A stretch of 64,000 bases of DNA from Sipunculus nudus. Taxonomy: Eukaryota; Annelida; Sipuncula; Golfingiida; Sipunculidae. Position 1 is the first letter of the stretch; every line of letters begins with the position of its first letter. The notes under the pieces are model-generated. The model was given only the letters and a program-made list of their open reading frames with translations. It had not been told where the DNA came from and did not search any database. The position numbers and the translations under genes were made by a program. Positions 25,216 to 36,622 of this stretch are shown here, in pieces. The DNA is taken from positions 2,009,579 to 2,073,578 of the forward strand of contig CM049307.1 of assembly GCA_026874595.1 (NCBI GenBank), read 5' to 3'.

Positions 25216-25275
25216 TAAACATTGTGTCTAGACGTCTAGACGCTGTGTCTAGACATCTAGATACATTGTCTAGAA
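25216..25275. repeat. TCTAGA palindrome cluster
   Basis: The perfect 16-bp palindrome GTCTAGACGTCTAGAC is at 25226-25241. A near copy, TCTAGACATCTAGA, follows about 27 bp later, then a third TCTAGA. A 14-C run follows immediately. Confidence 0.9.
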
Positions 25276-25490
25276 GACCCCCCCCCCCCCCGCCGGGTCA
25301 GTTGCCATGGTGATGTCTGGACCCCACCTGTTTGTACTGAGTGACCTCTTGACTTGGATGCTGAAACTCAGCACGTTGTCAAATCTGCTTTCAAATACAG
25401 AAAGCCTTTTTCAGTTGGCTACAATGTTTTTTTTAAAACTGTATTTACCCAATCTATCCTTATAAAACTGGCAGAACCCTACCATAGAAC

Positions 25491-27227
25491 TGGACATTTC
25501 TTGGCACCGCAGGTGCCAGAGTATCCCCAGACATAGTAGGCCCTCCCCCCTTTAAGAATAGGCCCCCATTTTTAGCAGCATATACTGACACTTGGCATAT
25601 TTATTGTTTCTTCCATCTATCAATCCACAATCTTGTTGAAGATGTTGGTCCTGTGACCTTGATCTTTTTAAAGATGTGTCCTGTGACCTTGACCTTTGAC
25701 CTCATGACCCCAAAATCAATTCAGGTCTTGCTTTTCCAATGGGTCAAATACAAGTCAAGTTTGAAATCCATACATCAATAAAAGAAGGAATTATCACCCA
25801 GAAACTAATTTTTGGACAGATGGCTCCTGTGACCTTCACCTGTGACCTTGTGACCTCAAAATTGATAGGGGTCTTCCACTCTTGGCAGGTAAACTATATG
25901 TGCAAGATGAAAGATCTGAGATGAATTGTTTGGCTGGAAATGCATCCACAATCTTTTTAAAGAGGTTACCTGTGACCTTGACCTTTGACCTCATGACCCC
26001 AAAATCAATTCGGGTCTTGCTTTTCCAATGGGTCAAATACAAGTCAAGTTTGAAATCCATACATCAATAAAAGAAGGAATTATCATCCAGAAACTAATTT
26101 TTGGACAGATGGCTCCTGTGACCTTCACCTTTGACCTTGTGACCTCAAAATTGATAGGGTTCTTCCTCTCTTGGCAGGTGAACTATATGTGCAAGATGAA
26201 AGATCTGAGATGAATTGTTTTGCTGAAAATGCATCCACCTCTTTTTAAAGATGTGTCCTGTGACCTTGACCTTTGACCTCATGACCCCAAAATCAATTGG
26301 AGTCTTGCTTGTTCAATGGGACATATATAAGTCAAGTTTGAAATCAATACATCAATAAAAGCAGGAATTATCATCCAGAAACTAATTTTTGGACAGATAG
26401 CTCCTGTGGCCTTGACCTTTGACCTTGTGACCCCAAAATTTATATGGATCATCCACTATTGGCAAGTGAGCTATATATTCAAGATGGAAGACCTAGGATG
26501 AAAGTATGGCTTAAAATGCATCCACAGTATCTTTTGAAATGCTAGTCCATTGACCTTGACCTTTGACCTCATCACCCTAGAACCTATAGAGTTCTTACTT
26601 TAGTGGAGGGCCATACACAAGTCATATGGCTATCAACACTGGAGATATCATAAGAGGTGTGTGATTTTCACCATATATGGCAATATTCAAGGTCAAGGCC
26701 ACTATCATAGGAAAGGTCATGACCCCAATTTAAATAAACATCATCCCATAACCCATACCTATGTATATGCCTAATATAAAAGAAATCTGTCCATTAGTTT
26801 TTGACTTATAATGCTCACAGTACTGTAAGGGCGCAATTTTGGGGGTATTAAACGGCACGAAAACAAGAAAAGAATAATAGGTGGCGCCACCAGTTTCTGG
26901 AACATGACAACCCTATCCATGATCTTCCATCAACTTGATTTTTGGATAAATCCATGCAAGATTTCTTGAGATATTAAAGAATTTGTGTGATTTTCCCCAA
27001 AATTGGACCTATTCAAGGTCAAGGACACTCTCCTAGTAAAGGTCATGACCTCATTTTAAATAGGCGTCGTCCTCTTACCCATATCTATACATATACCAAG
27101 TTCGGTAAAGTTCCGTGAAATATTTTGGGTTATCACGCCAACAAGATTTATATGCGGCGGTGGCGGCGGCGGCGGCGGGACCGGTATGAAAACATAGTAT
27201 CCCCCAACTTTGTCTGGGGATACAATT
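25491..27227 (+). mobile_element. F3 element, apparently complete (1.7 kb)
   Basis: The head hairpin is TGGCACC-GCA-GGTGCCA (25502-25518) followed by the subTIR GTATCCCCAGAC (25521-25532). The body has about 3.5 tandem cores of roughly 290 bp, repeat starts at 25684, 25973, 26261 and about 26551, each holding TGACCTTGACCTTTGACCT. A GGTGGCGCCACC palindrome is at 26880-26891 and a CGG tract at 27154-27178. The tail hairpin (27197-27223) has arms GTATCCCC/GGGGATAC around AACTTTGT. The tail's GTCTGGGGATAC is the exact inverse of the head subTIR. Confidence 0.8.
27154..27178 (+). repeat. (CGG)n in F3 element, about 8 triplets
   Basis: GCGGCGGTGGCGGCGGCGGC-type tract 19 bp before the F3 tail hairpin. 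It is in the position of the terminal microsatellite. Confidence 0.9.
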
Positions 27228-27239
27228 AACAAGCTGAAA

Positions 27240-30200
27240 CACTTGGAACAGACCTGGGAATTTAGATTTATATTATCAACTGCATCTTTGTTGTTCATTA
27301 ATTTCCTTCTTATAATCCCTAATAGTATAGAACAATATAATTATTTTTTTTTTCATTATTAAAATTGAAAAGAACTAGATGTGTCGGAACGACACGAATG
27401 CCCCCGCCTGGGGCAAATAAGAAACATTTGTAAAATTTTGAAAAATTTTTTAAGTTCAGGAGGTGTCGTATGGTCAAAAGTAGGTCAACAAGGGCAAAAT
27501 GCAAACTCAATCTGTACGGGTCATTATCAAGCAACACACCAAAAATCATGCCAGTATATGCAGGCATTGTGAAAAAAAGTCCATACATGTGCATTTTCCA
27601 TAAAAATTTCTGTCTTTCATGAAATTTTCTATGTTTAGGAGCCCTAAAACAATCAAAAGTAGGTCAACCAGGACGAAACGCGATCTTGATCTGTAACTGT
27701 CATTATCTGCCCACACATAAAAAATCAGGGTGGTATCTGCAGGCATTGAGGAAAAAAGTCAGTACATATGCATTTGTTATGAAAATTTCTATTTTTCATG
27801 AAACTTTCTATGTTCAGGAGCAGTCAAATGGTCAAATGTAGGTCAACTGGGACAAAACAGTTTCGATCTGTAACTGGTCATTATCTGCCTACACACCAAA
27901 AATTTAGGCCCGTATCTGCAGGCACTGCGAAAAAAAGTCCATACATGTGCACTTTTTTATGAAATTTTCTATGTTAGAGCACTGTCAAACTGTCAAAAGT
28001 AGGTCAACTGGGACAAAATGTGAACTCCATCTGTAACTGGTCATTATCTGCCCACACACCAAAAATCAGGCCAATATCTGCAGGTATTGCAAAGAAAAGT
28101 CTGTACAAATGTATTTGTCATGAAAATTTATATTTTACATGAAATTTTCTATGTTCAGGAGCCGTAAAACAGTCAAAAGTATGTCAACTGGGACAAAACG
28201 TGAACTCGACCTGTAACTGGTCAATATCTGCCAACACACCAAAAATCAGGCCAATATCTGCAGGCACTGCGAAAAAAAGTCCGTACATGTGTATCTGTCA
28301 TGAAATTTCATATTTTTCATGATATTTTCTATGTTCCGGAGCCGTAAAATGGTCAAAAGTAGGTCAACCGGGACGAAACGCGAACTTGATCTGTAACTAG
28401 TCTATATCTGCCGACACACCAAAAATCAGGCCAATATCTGCAGGCACTGCGAAAAAAAGTCCGTACATGTGTATCAGTCATGAATATTTCTATTTTTCAT
28501 GAAATTTTCTAAGTTAAGGAGGCGTAAAACGTTCAAAAGTAGGTCAACCGGGACGAAACGCGAACTCGATCTGTAACTGGTCATTATCTGCCAACACACA
28601 AAAAATCAGGCCAATATCTGCAGGCATTGCAAAAAAAAAGGTCCGTACATGTGCATTTGTCATGAAAATTTCTATTTTTCATGAAATTTTCTAAGTTGAG
28701 GAGGCGTAAAACATTCAAAAGTAGGTCAACCGGGACGAAACGCGAACTCGATCTGTAACTGGTCATTATCTGCCCACACACAAAAAATCAGGCCAATATC
28801 TGCAGGCATTGCGAAAAAATGTCCGTACAACTGTTTGATTACGGAATGACGGAAGAACGGACATGGGTAAAACTATATGCCCCGGCCACTTTGTGACGGG
28901 GGCATAAAAATACCATAGGTGACTCAATGGTGTTACTTGGAATACATTTTCATCCATCCATACAAAATCCATAAAACATCAGTAACTGCAAGGTAATTCC
29001 CTGTTAGTGTTACTCATCAACTGTCAAATTCCTTTTCTATTGATTATTTTTAAAGTTCTTGTTATAGACCTATAAAAATTTATTTATCCATTGTTTATGA
29101 TGAGCTGGGTTGGACACCTGGATCTGCTGTGGCCAGCAATTAGCTGCCAAGCTGCAAGTGTATATGCCCGAGTCAAGCATGCATAATTGGTCTGAAAGGT
29201 CAACTTGAGGACATACAGGTGACTGAAGAGGGGCTGGCTAGAGCCTGGGTCTGACATGGTCTCATAACAACTTTAATAAAAGCTGCAGTCTTTGGCCAAT
29301 TTCTTTAAACTTTCAAAACTAACAAGCTGAAATCCTTATTTCTGCATGATATGAAAATTATATCAACAGTGCTTACAGGAAACAAACATGCCATGATCAA
29401 AATTAGGCAAAATTTAAGGTACTGATTTTATGTTTATGCTAAAAACTAAAAAAATTTGAAAAATTCAGCACTAATTTTGGGTATACAATTGAATCTTGAT
29501 TAAATAATGTTATATCCCTGACAAAAAGAAAATCTCTAGCTTCAGCAATTTTCATGTTAAGGGAGTAAATATATTTCTTGTTTACAAAGTGCTTTATGTT
29601 CGGGCCCATAACTTACAACAATTTCACAATACTCACATCATTTCTGGCATGTGCATAGAGTATAAATAGAAGAACATGTATATTTTATATGTTTAAAGTC
29701 AGATCAGTGGTTTTGATATTAGGCAGTCTTGAAGTGTAACAATGGGTTTGAAATGAATGAAATTCTAGTGACCAAACTTTTGGTATGGTAGGGGGGTTTG
29801 GGGGACATCTAACTGTATGCCAAATTTTGGGAGCTGAGAGCTGGCCTATGAAGCTGGGGAGCTGAGCTCTAGCAAACTGCATAACACTTGCTTGATCTAA
29901 ACAATACTTTACATGGTGCTTGAAAACTGGAATAAAATCTACAATTTTGAGCAACTGGTTTCAAATTTTAGATTTTAACAGATTAAATCCTTATGTGTAC
30001 ATGCTGTGAAAATTAAATCCGCAGCAGTTACAGGAAAAAAATGTGCCATGGTCAAATCCTGGCAAAATTTAAGGTACTGATTTTAAATTTAAGCTAATAA
30101 CTGATAAAATTAAAAAAATTCAGATCTAATTTTGGGTATACAATTGAATATTGACTAAATATAGTTATACACCTGAAAGAAAGTCTCTAGCTTCAGCAAT

Positions 30201-30630
30201 TCTCAAGTTAAGGAAGTAAATTTATTTCCTGAATTTTTACAAAGTGCATTATGTTTGGGCCCATAACTTCAAGAATTTAAAAAAATATTGAACTAATTTC
30301 TGGTATGTACATAGGAAATATATAAAGGAATTAATATATTAAAAATGGTCAATATCAGGTCAGTGGTTTTGATATTAGGCAGTCTTGAAGTGTAGCAATG
30401 GGTTTTTAATGGAAAACGGAGGTTTTCCCTTAATAATTTGAAGGAACAAGTCCTAGTGACACAATTTTCAGTATGGTAGGAGATTTTGAGGACATCTAAA
30501 GGTATGCTGAATTTCAGATTTGTTGGTCCAACGGTTTCAAAACGTGCCAGTTTAACGGACGGACAGACAGCCGATAGACAAAGGTCCACAACTTTAGCTC
30601 AGATGACATATAGTCAGCCGAGCTAAAAAA
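27240..30630 (+). mobile_element. F1 element, long form, 5' truncated and split by an F2 insertion
   Basis: Positions 27240-27370 align with about 17700-17830 of the complete copy ('ATTATCAACTGCATCTTTG'). Alignment resumes at about 28910 ('ACCATAGGTGACT') and continues through two 650-bp cores to the tail hairpin at 30595-30625. That hairpin has changes in the inner stem and one arm base (CCGAGCTA). A short ACGGACGG tract is at 30556-30566. The first 0.7 kb, including the head, is missing. Confidence 0.75.
27374..28909 (+). mobile_element. F2 element, apparently complete, nested in F1
   Basis: The head has a hairpin GTGTCG-GAA-CGACAC (27381-27395) followed by ATGCCCCCGCC. The body is about eight tandem cores of roughly 178-180 bp, marked by AAAAGTAGGTCAAC at about 27476, 27654, 27834, 27996, 28175, 28353, 28533 and 28716. 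A short ACGGA-rich stretch comes before the tail at about 28840-28862. The tail hairpin (28876-28906) has arms TATGCCCC/GGGGCATA and an inner CAC/GTG stem with loop TTT, then AAAA. The tail's CGGGGGCAT is the inverse of the head's ATGCCCCCG. The flanks are contiguous in the two other long F1 copies, which serve as empty sites. Confidence 0.78.
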
Positions 30631-31730
30631 TCTACTACAAAAGTAATGCATAATTTTCCAATTATTTTTGATAATCAATAATAAATTTCAGTAATCAAAT
30701 TGTTCAGGAGAAAGGAAACTGTTTTGTTTATCCACTGCAGTTGCCATAACAGGACTTTTCATGTATTTAAACTCTTCTGGTCTCAGTTAATGAGGTGCAT
30801 AATTTTGTTAGCAGATATTTATACTGCAGAGAAGTATTGTTTTGACAGTTTAAATATTAACTTTTTTTATATATGAACCTGTGGGTAAATAATCTACAAG
30901 AATAGAAACAATTCTCAGAACAGTATATATCATATAAATGTTCAGCAGGAGAATATGTTAATTCAAAAAATGTCTTCTATACATGGCACAGTCTACTGGC
31001 AGAAAAGATATGATACATCAAACCTTGTGAGAAAGGCAAGCTGAGGCATACAGTGTGGTGTATAACCAGGATCTGTTTAAAGACAAGCGGAGGCATACAG
31101 TGTGGTCATGGTGTTTGACTTTGCTGTAACTTCATCAGGCCTTAATCAAGATTGATCCATCCAAGCCAAGCTGGTTGAGCCTCAGTATCTAGTTCCTGCC
31201 CATCAGGCCAATTCTGTGGACACTCTGGACAACCTGTTCAACTTGCTGCCTATTTTGCTTGCCTTATCCATTATTAACAGACTGGTGTCCTTCTCAGAAA
31301 AGTGTCTTCTTCAGGAGGGAGGCCAGTTTACACTTACCTTGGAAGTGTACACCATAAACACTTGAAGAATGGTGGTTCAACTTGCAGCTATCCCCTGAGG
31401 ACCAACACATGGTCTTTGAAAGTGAAATTTCTGTGATACATGCAGTGATGTTTGTTCTTTATCCATCTGACTGCTCACCAACCATAGCTGTCTGATTCAG
31501 TATTGTTCATATGTAACCAAAGCATTGGGATCACCTAGTCTGGCCTATTATGTGTGTTGAATAACATTCTGGAAGGATATATTAAAAAACCCTACAGAAC
31601 TGTTTCCATTCTGTGTCTTGATGGAATGGAAGACTATTTCAATACCCTTTCCTTCCACTCTTCTTTCTCACAGGAATCTGTCTGTCTGTCTCTTTCTTTT
31701 TTTCTCTTTCTTTCTCTTTTTTTTTTCTCT

Positions 31731-31823
<93 letters not shown>

Positions 31824-31898
31824 AATAAAACCATCACATTATTCTAGCAAACATTTTTTCTTATAGCAAAATTGCCCCTATTCACATGAGAAATCAGC

Positions 31899-31933
<35 letters not shown>

Positions 31934-33849
31934 TTACACATATATACAAACAAATCGATCAGTCCTTTTGATTATTATTCTAGATACTGCTATATTAAAG
32001 TCCCAAGTCATTGATGCAGATAATGACAGGTTCTTGTCTATTATAACATCACCCCTGATCCACATCAGTTTTGCACGCTGATAAGTTATCTTCCCAAGAG
32101 AAATAACTCAGGGATTGGTTACGTCAATCACTTCTCATGACCTGTCGCACTTTACTCATCGTTTATGCAGGTCATTTATCTTCATACCGCATTGCTGTAT
32201 GTAAATATATTTCAATTTCAAGGAAACCTGACTTGGTTGTCTCAAGAGGTTTTTTTAAAGGTGTCTATCCCTCTGGCTGAACAATTCACACTTTCACAAT
32301 TCTTTCTCCTAGGTGACTGCTAGGGCATTTAAATGCCATCTATGCTAATAGCCAAAATGGAACTTGGTTACACTTGGTAAGGAAAATTAACACCTGAATG
32401 TTTTATAGATTGTTAAAATAATGAGGAAATTATTTGCAGACATAGTCATGCTGTTGAAGTGAATTAAAAGCTCCTGAATATATTCAGGTTTGATGGAGGT
32501 ATACCCTCTTGGGAAATAGTAACCAAATGAAAACCCTGGTTTCTGCAAGGTAGCATTGAACTTGCACACAGTTTAATGTTGTAAGATAATGTACTTCACG
32601 AAAGTCCTTCTGGGTCATTACCTTATTATGTTTTTCCTTCCTCACTGGTACAACGGAATAAATTTGTACCTGACCAATGTCGTTTGTGCAAACGTGATAT
32701 TTGTGGGAAGATTTTGTGTGACATGGTTGTGGACAGGCCAGGAAAAATAATTTTCCATGGTTTAAGATTAACACAGAATAATAAATGAGGAAGCCTGGTT
32801 AAGTAGAACATCATGTTAGCCTTGGTTTCATGCACTGTCACTTGTCTACCTAAAGCCACTTGTGGATGTGGACGCTGATATGCAGTGGGTGTTTGGGGTG
32901 ATCTCCCTCAAATTATGCAGAAGTTTGACATTTCTTTGAAATAAATTTATTTTTTCAAAGAGTAAGACACTAAATCTCAGTCCCTTCAATTTTGCCTCTA
33001 TATTATGTTTACCATAAACTCAGTAAAGTGGACAACTCACTCTCCCAGACAACGGAAAAACTTTCCCATCCAGCAAGCATATCCAGAACATATTAGAACC
33101 CTCTAAAGCAGACAGACACCGCCAGTTCTATTTTTGTTAATATATTTGCCGGGAGATAGCACTGCGAGGTCATGAACTAGTAATACTTTTTATGGTCAAA
33201 GAGACAGCCCGGGATCAAGTGTAATTTGGTGTACCATTGGAATGTTATATGTAAATATACAATATTGAAAATGTTGTTTATTTCTATAAATGTGTTGATA
33301 ACACAATCCTATTAAATTAAGGATGGCAGGTCAATTAGATAAAAATAACCTTCCAAACTGAGACAGCTTTTCATTTTACAAGACCACCATCAAAGACTAC
33401 CGTTCGTGCTTTGTGAACGATGTCCGGGCCAGTAGCCATTTGTACATTTTTGGGATGAATGTGTGGTGAAGACTATCCTTTAACAAATAATCAGTCTTCT
33501 ACATGCCTAGTGCAACCATCCATGAATTGCCGCTTGCTTAGAAGGTGAAGCAATTGGTACATCAAAGTGAAACTGCCAAGATAAGTTTGTGAGGCCTAGC
33601 TGTTGTTTGTCTTTCTTTCTTTTATAAAGAATTATATTTTATAAAGTGCAAATGCATATTTAAGGTATTTTGAAAATGGTTTAAATCAAATTTTGTAGCC
33701 TATTTCAAATTAGGCGTACATTTTATGAAAACATAGGATATCAGAAACATTCTATGATTTGATGCAATATGCCAAACTCCTCTAAACAGTACAACTCACT
33801 AATATGGACAAGATTCTTCAGTCCCTTGAGTGTCCAGCTTAGGGGAGTT
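30631..33849. other. Largely unique intron DNA with microsatellites
   Basis: Contains the TA and pyrimidine tracts and a 22-bp near-direct repeat (GAGGCATACAGTGTGG at about 31043 and 31089). On the minus strand a 90-nt open stretch ends at a strong-looking donor (AAG|GTAAGT near 31340), but no matching acceptor or homology is seen. Minus ORFs of 60-96 codons at 32387-32859 have no domain. Confidence 0.55.
31676..31824. repeat. Polypyrimidine tract plus long (TA)n
   Basis: A TCTG/TTTC-rich pyrimidine tract (31676-31732) runs directly into about 90 bp of TA (31733-31824) with one AAA break. A second TA tract lies at 31900-31935. The ORFs across it are repeat artefacts. Confidence 0.95.
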
Positions 33850-34255
33850 TCACTGTATATGCATAATATGAAAGAAATCTGTCAATTAGTTTATGACTTA
33901 TAATGCTCAAAGTATTGTCAAGAGGCAATGATGGGGGTATTTAAACGTGTGAAAACAAAAAGAGGACAATTGGTGGTGCCACCAGTTTTGGTGCATGACA
34001 AAACTATCCAAGATCTTTGGTCATCTTGATAATAGGATCATTCCATGCAAGTTCACTCTTGTAGAAAAGATCATTACCCCGTTTTAAACTGGCTTTGTCC
34101 TCTCACCCATACCATGCACAAATCTATCTTGGTAAAGATAAGTGAAATTTTTTTTGAGTTATCAAGCAAACAAGATTTATATGCAGCAGACCATCATAAT
34201 CATAGTATCCCCCCCCCCCCCCCCCCACCACTTTGCCTTGGGATACAACAAGGGC
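33850..34255 (+). mobile_element. F3 element, 3' end only
   Basis: This matches the last 450 bp of the complete F3 copies ('TTATGACTTATAATGCTCA', 'GGTGGTGCCACCAG', 'CAAGATTTATATGCAGCAG'). The tail hairpin at 34205-34246 keeps GTATCC and GGGATAC, but the left arm has expanded into an 18-bp C run (34209-34226). Confidence 0.65.
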
Positions 34256-34705
34256 GCTGCAAAGCATCCCCACCCAAGGGAGCATAATTATACTGGGTGT
34301 ATCACAGTGTGAAGAAGGGGAAGGCAGCTCTGTAACCTTGACCTTTGACCTCAAACTCAATAGGATTCATCATCCATCGGTGGATGAGCCATATGTGAAA
34401 GATGAAAGGTTTTATTCACACGGTTTGGCTTAAAATTGGCCGGCTGGTCCACAAGCTTGTATCAAGAAGATGGAGCTGTGGCCTTGACCGTTGGCCCCGA
34501 AACCTCAAAATCAAAAGGGTTCTTTATCTGTTAGTAGGCAAGCCTTATATGCAAGATGAAAGGTTTTGGTCAAACCATTTAGCTTAAATGTGGTCCACAA
34601 GCCAATTCTGGATGGACAGACAGACAGAAAGGACAGACAGATGCATATAACCAGAGGCTTTCCTATATCCCCCTCCTGCAACTTTGTTGCGAGGGGATAA
34701 AAATC
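34256..34705 (+). mobile_element. Related element fragment with its own tail hairpin
   Basis: Two 290-bp-type half cores with CCTTGACCTTTGACCTC at about 34337 and a diverged copy at about 34483. A GGACAGACAGACAG-type tract precedes a tail hairpin at 34666-34699: TATCCCC/GGGGATA outside, GCAAC/GTTGC inside, loop TTT, then AAAA. The outer arm has small bulges. It belongs near F2/F3 but has different arm sequence. It is preceded by the F3 tail at 34205. Confidence 0.5.
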
Positions 34706-34957
34706 CAACAGCATTGGTATTTTATAGACTGATAATTGATTTTACTTTTCAAAAATAATATGTAAATGATCCCTATACACCATAAATATCTGCACAAAAC
34801 TTGGACAATCTATAGATTTAAATATTTTTTAAAAACACACATACATCAAGTGTTATTTACAATGGAAAATGAGGCCTTGTGGTGCAGGGTTCTCATTAGG
34901 AAATATAACATTTTTTTTCACTAAAGACATGAAGACCCAATGATGGATAATGATTTC

Positions 34958-35300
34958 AGTGAAGAAAGTAAACTTTTCCCTCAGATGGTCATGATTAAAC
35001 AAAGCTTTTTTGTTAGAATCCACAAATAAAAGACAAGACACCACAGTGAAGAAAGTCAACTTTTCCCTCAGATGGTCATGATTAAACAAAGCTTTTTTGT
35101 TAGAATCCACAAATAAAAGACAAGACACCACAGTGAAGAAAGTCAACTTTTCCCTCAGATGGTCATGATTAAACAAAGCTTTTTTGTTAGAATCCACAAA
35201 TAAAAGACAAGACACCACAGTGAAGAAAGTCAACTTTTCCCTCAGATGGTCATGATTAAACAAAGCTTTTTTGTTAGAATCCACAATTAAACGAAAAGAC
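34958..35300 (+). repeat. 87-bp tandem repeat (4 copies)
   Basis: Starts AGTGAAGAAAGTCAACTTTT at 34958, 35045, 35132 and 35219. Middle copies are essentially identical. Because 87 is a multiple of 3, it keeps a minus-strand ORF of 236 codons open (34853-35563) with a 29-residue repeat. I regard this as incidental: the flanks are non-coding and no homology is recognised. Confidence 0.95.
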
Positions 35301-35584
35301 GCCACAAATAAACATGAGTAATAGGGCCAGGTCTGTAAATCACTGACCAAAGTACTGCAGAACAGGGACACTGCATGGGACCATTTAGAAAATAAGTTTC
35401 CCTGCAGGAACCTGGAAGGCTTCCTGATGCTGAAGGTCATTTCTGTTAAGTCACGCCACCATAGTCCAACCATAAATATTCTAAAAATTAGATATAACTC
35501 TATCAAGTCTAGACATCTTCTTTTTACTCTATAAAAAAAAATCTTGTGAAAAAGATTACACACTGACTGATCCCTTCAACACTG

Positions 35585-35815
35585 ATCTTGCCTATAGAAT
35601 GTAACAGTTTCCATACAAGATGGATAAGCCTGCCAAAATTTCAGGCTGATATATCCATCCACTCCTCCGATATGAGTGATTTTTACCCAAAGCAAACATA
35701 TATGTGCCACACAAAAACAATTGCAGATGGTGCCACCAGTCTTGAATACAAGATGGAGGTATCAAAGATCTATTGACATGCCCCATTTTAGGCCAATATG
35801 GCAAATCACTCCTGA
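35585..35815 (+). repeat. Core-type repeat fragment
   Basis: Has 'GATATGAGTGATTTTTACCC' and GGTGCCACCAGTC, as in the 278-bp and F4 bodies. It is truncated by the F4 head at 35816. Confidence 0.5.
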
Positions 35816-36181
35816 AACAAGGCCTACAGGCCTAATGCGAACCTGTGCATATGGATATACACCAGGTATAACGCTTCAATGCTGAACCACTACTTTTCAT
35901 ATATATGAACAATGCAAGTACTAAACATTTTGAACAAGAAACAATACACAAACATCACTGCTGAAATTCTGGCATGGGTGCACACAACGAAAAAATTATT
36001 GTAGGTGGCACCACCAGTCTTGTATACGACAAAGTTATTTGACATGTATAAATATGCCCAATTTCAGGCTGATATATCAAAATCCTCTGTAGAATTAAGC
36101 AGGCACATACACTTTGCAAAAGTCATTGTAGATGGCGACACCTGTCTTGTGAAAGAGAAAGCCATTAAAGACACATAGACA

Positions 36182-36240
36182 GGTCAGAATATCAGGCCAA
36201 TACATCAGACTTACCTTAAGTCTGATGCACGGGGCTGACC
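36182..36240. repeat. Perfect hairpin inside the F4 element
   Basis: CATCAGACTTA-CCT-TAAGTCTGATG at 36203-36227: 11-bp arms with a 3-nt loop. An outer pair GGTCAG (36182-36187) and CTGACC (36235-36240) could extend it. Confidence 0.85.
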
Positions 36241-36535
36241 AGGCTTAGGTAAGAAAGGCTGTTGCCCCAAGTGTACTGTGACAAATTACTGGCTCAGGCT
36301 ACTGCACTGAGTGAACTCTTGACCTGCACCTGGCTAGACTGAGTGAACTTTTGACCTGTACCTGGCTGCACTGAGTGAACTCTTGACCTGTTGCATAATC
36401 TGACACAGTTGGCAGTCTGCCAAAGCTATAAATAAATCCAGGCTGACCTTTTGCCTATTGCCAAATCTGAAATAGTGGGCACACAATTGCATAAGCTCAC
36501 AGATTGGCTCCATATGCAGCCCTGAGTGGCATGAC

Positions 36536-36622
36536 ACCCATGAAGTGACCACATGATACTCATGAGGTTATCACATGCTACCCATGAGATGGTCACATGC
36601 TGCCCATGAGGTGATCACATGC
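36536..36622 (+). repeat. 21-22-bp tandem repeat (4 copies)
   Basis: Four diverged copies of a unit like CCCATGAGGTGATCACATG. It lies inside the F4 element. Upstream (36300-36400 and 36625-36700) a second short unit 'GGCTGCACTGAGTGAACTCT' plus 'TGACCTG' recurs about five times. Confidence 0.75.

Noticed and set aside
25491-27227. LTR retrotransposon
   Set aside because: No direct terminal repeats, primer-binding site or polyprotein; ends are inverted subterminal motifs and hairpins.
31220-31500. Minus-strand exon ending at a GTAAGT donor near 31340
   Set aside because: Open stretch is short, a stop lies just upstream, no acceptor is apparent and the peptide resembles nothing I know.
31554-31847. 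ORFs with long YIYIYI runs
   Set aside because: Translation of a TA microsatellite.
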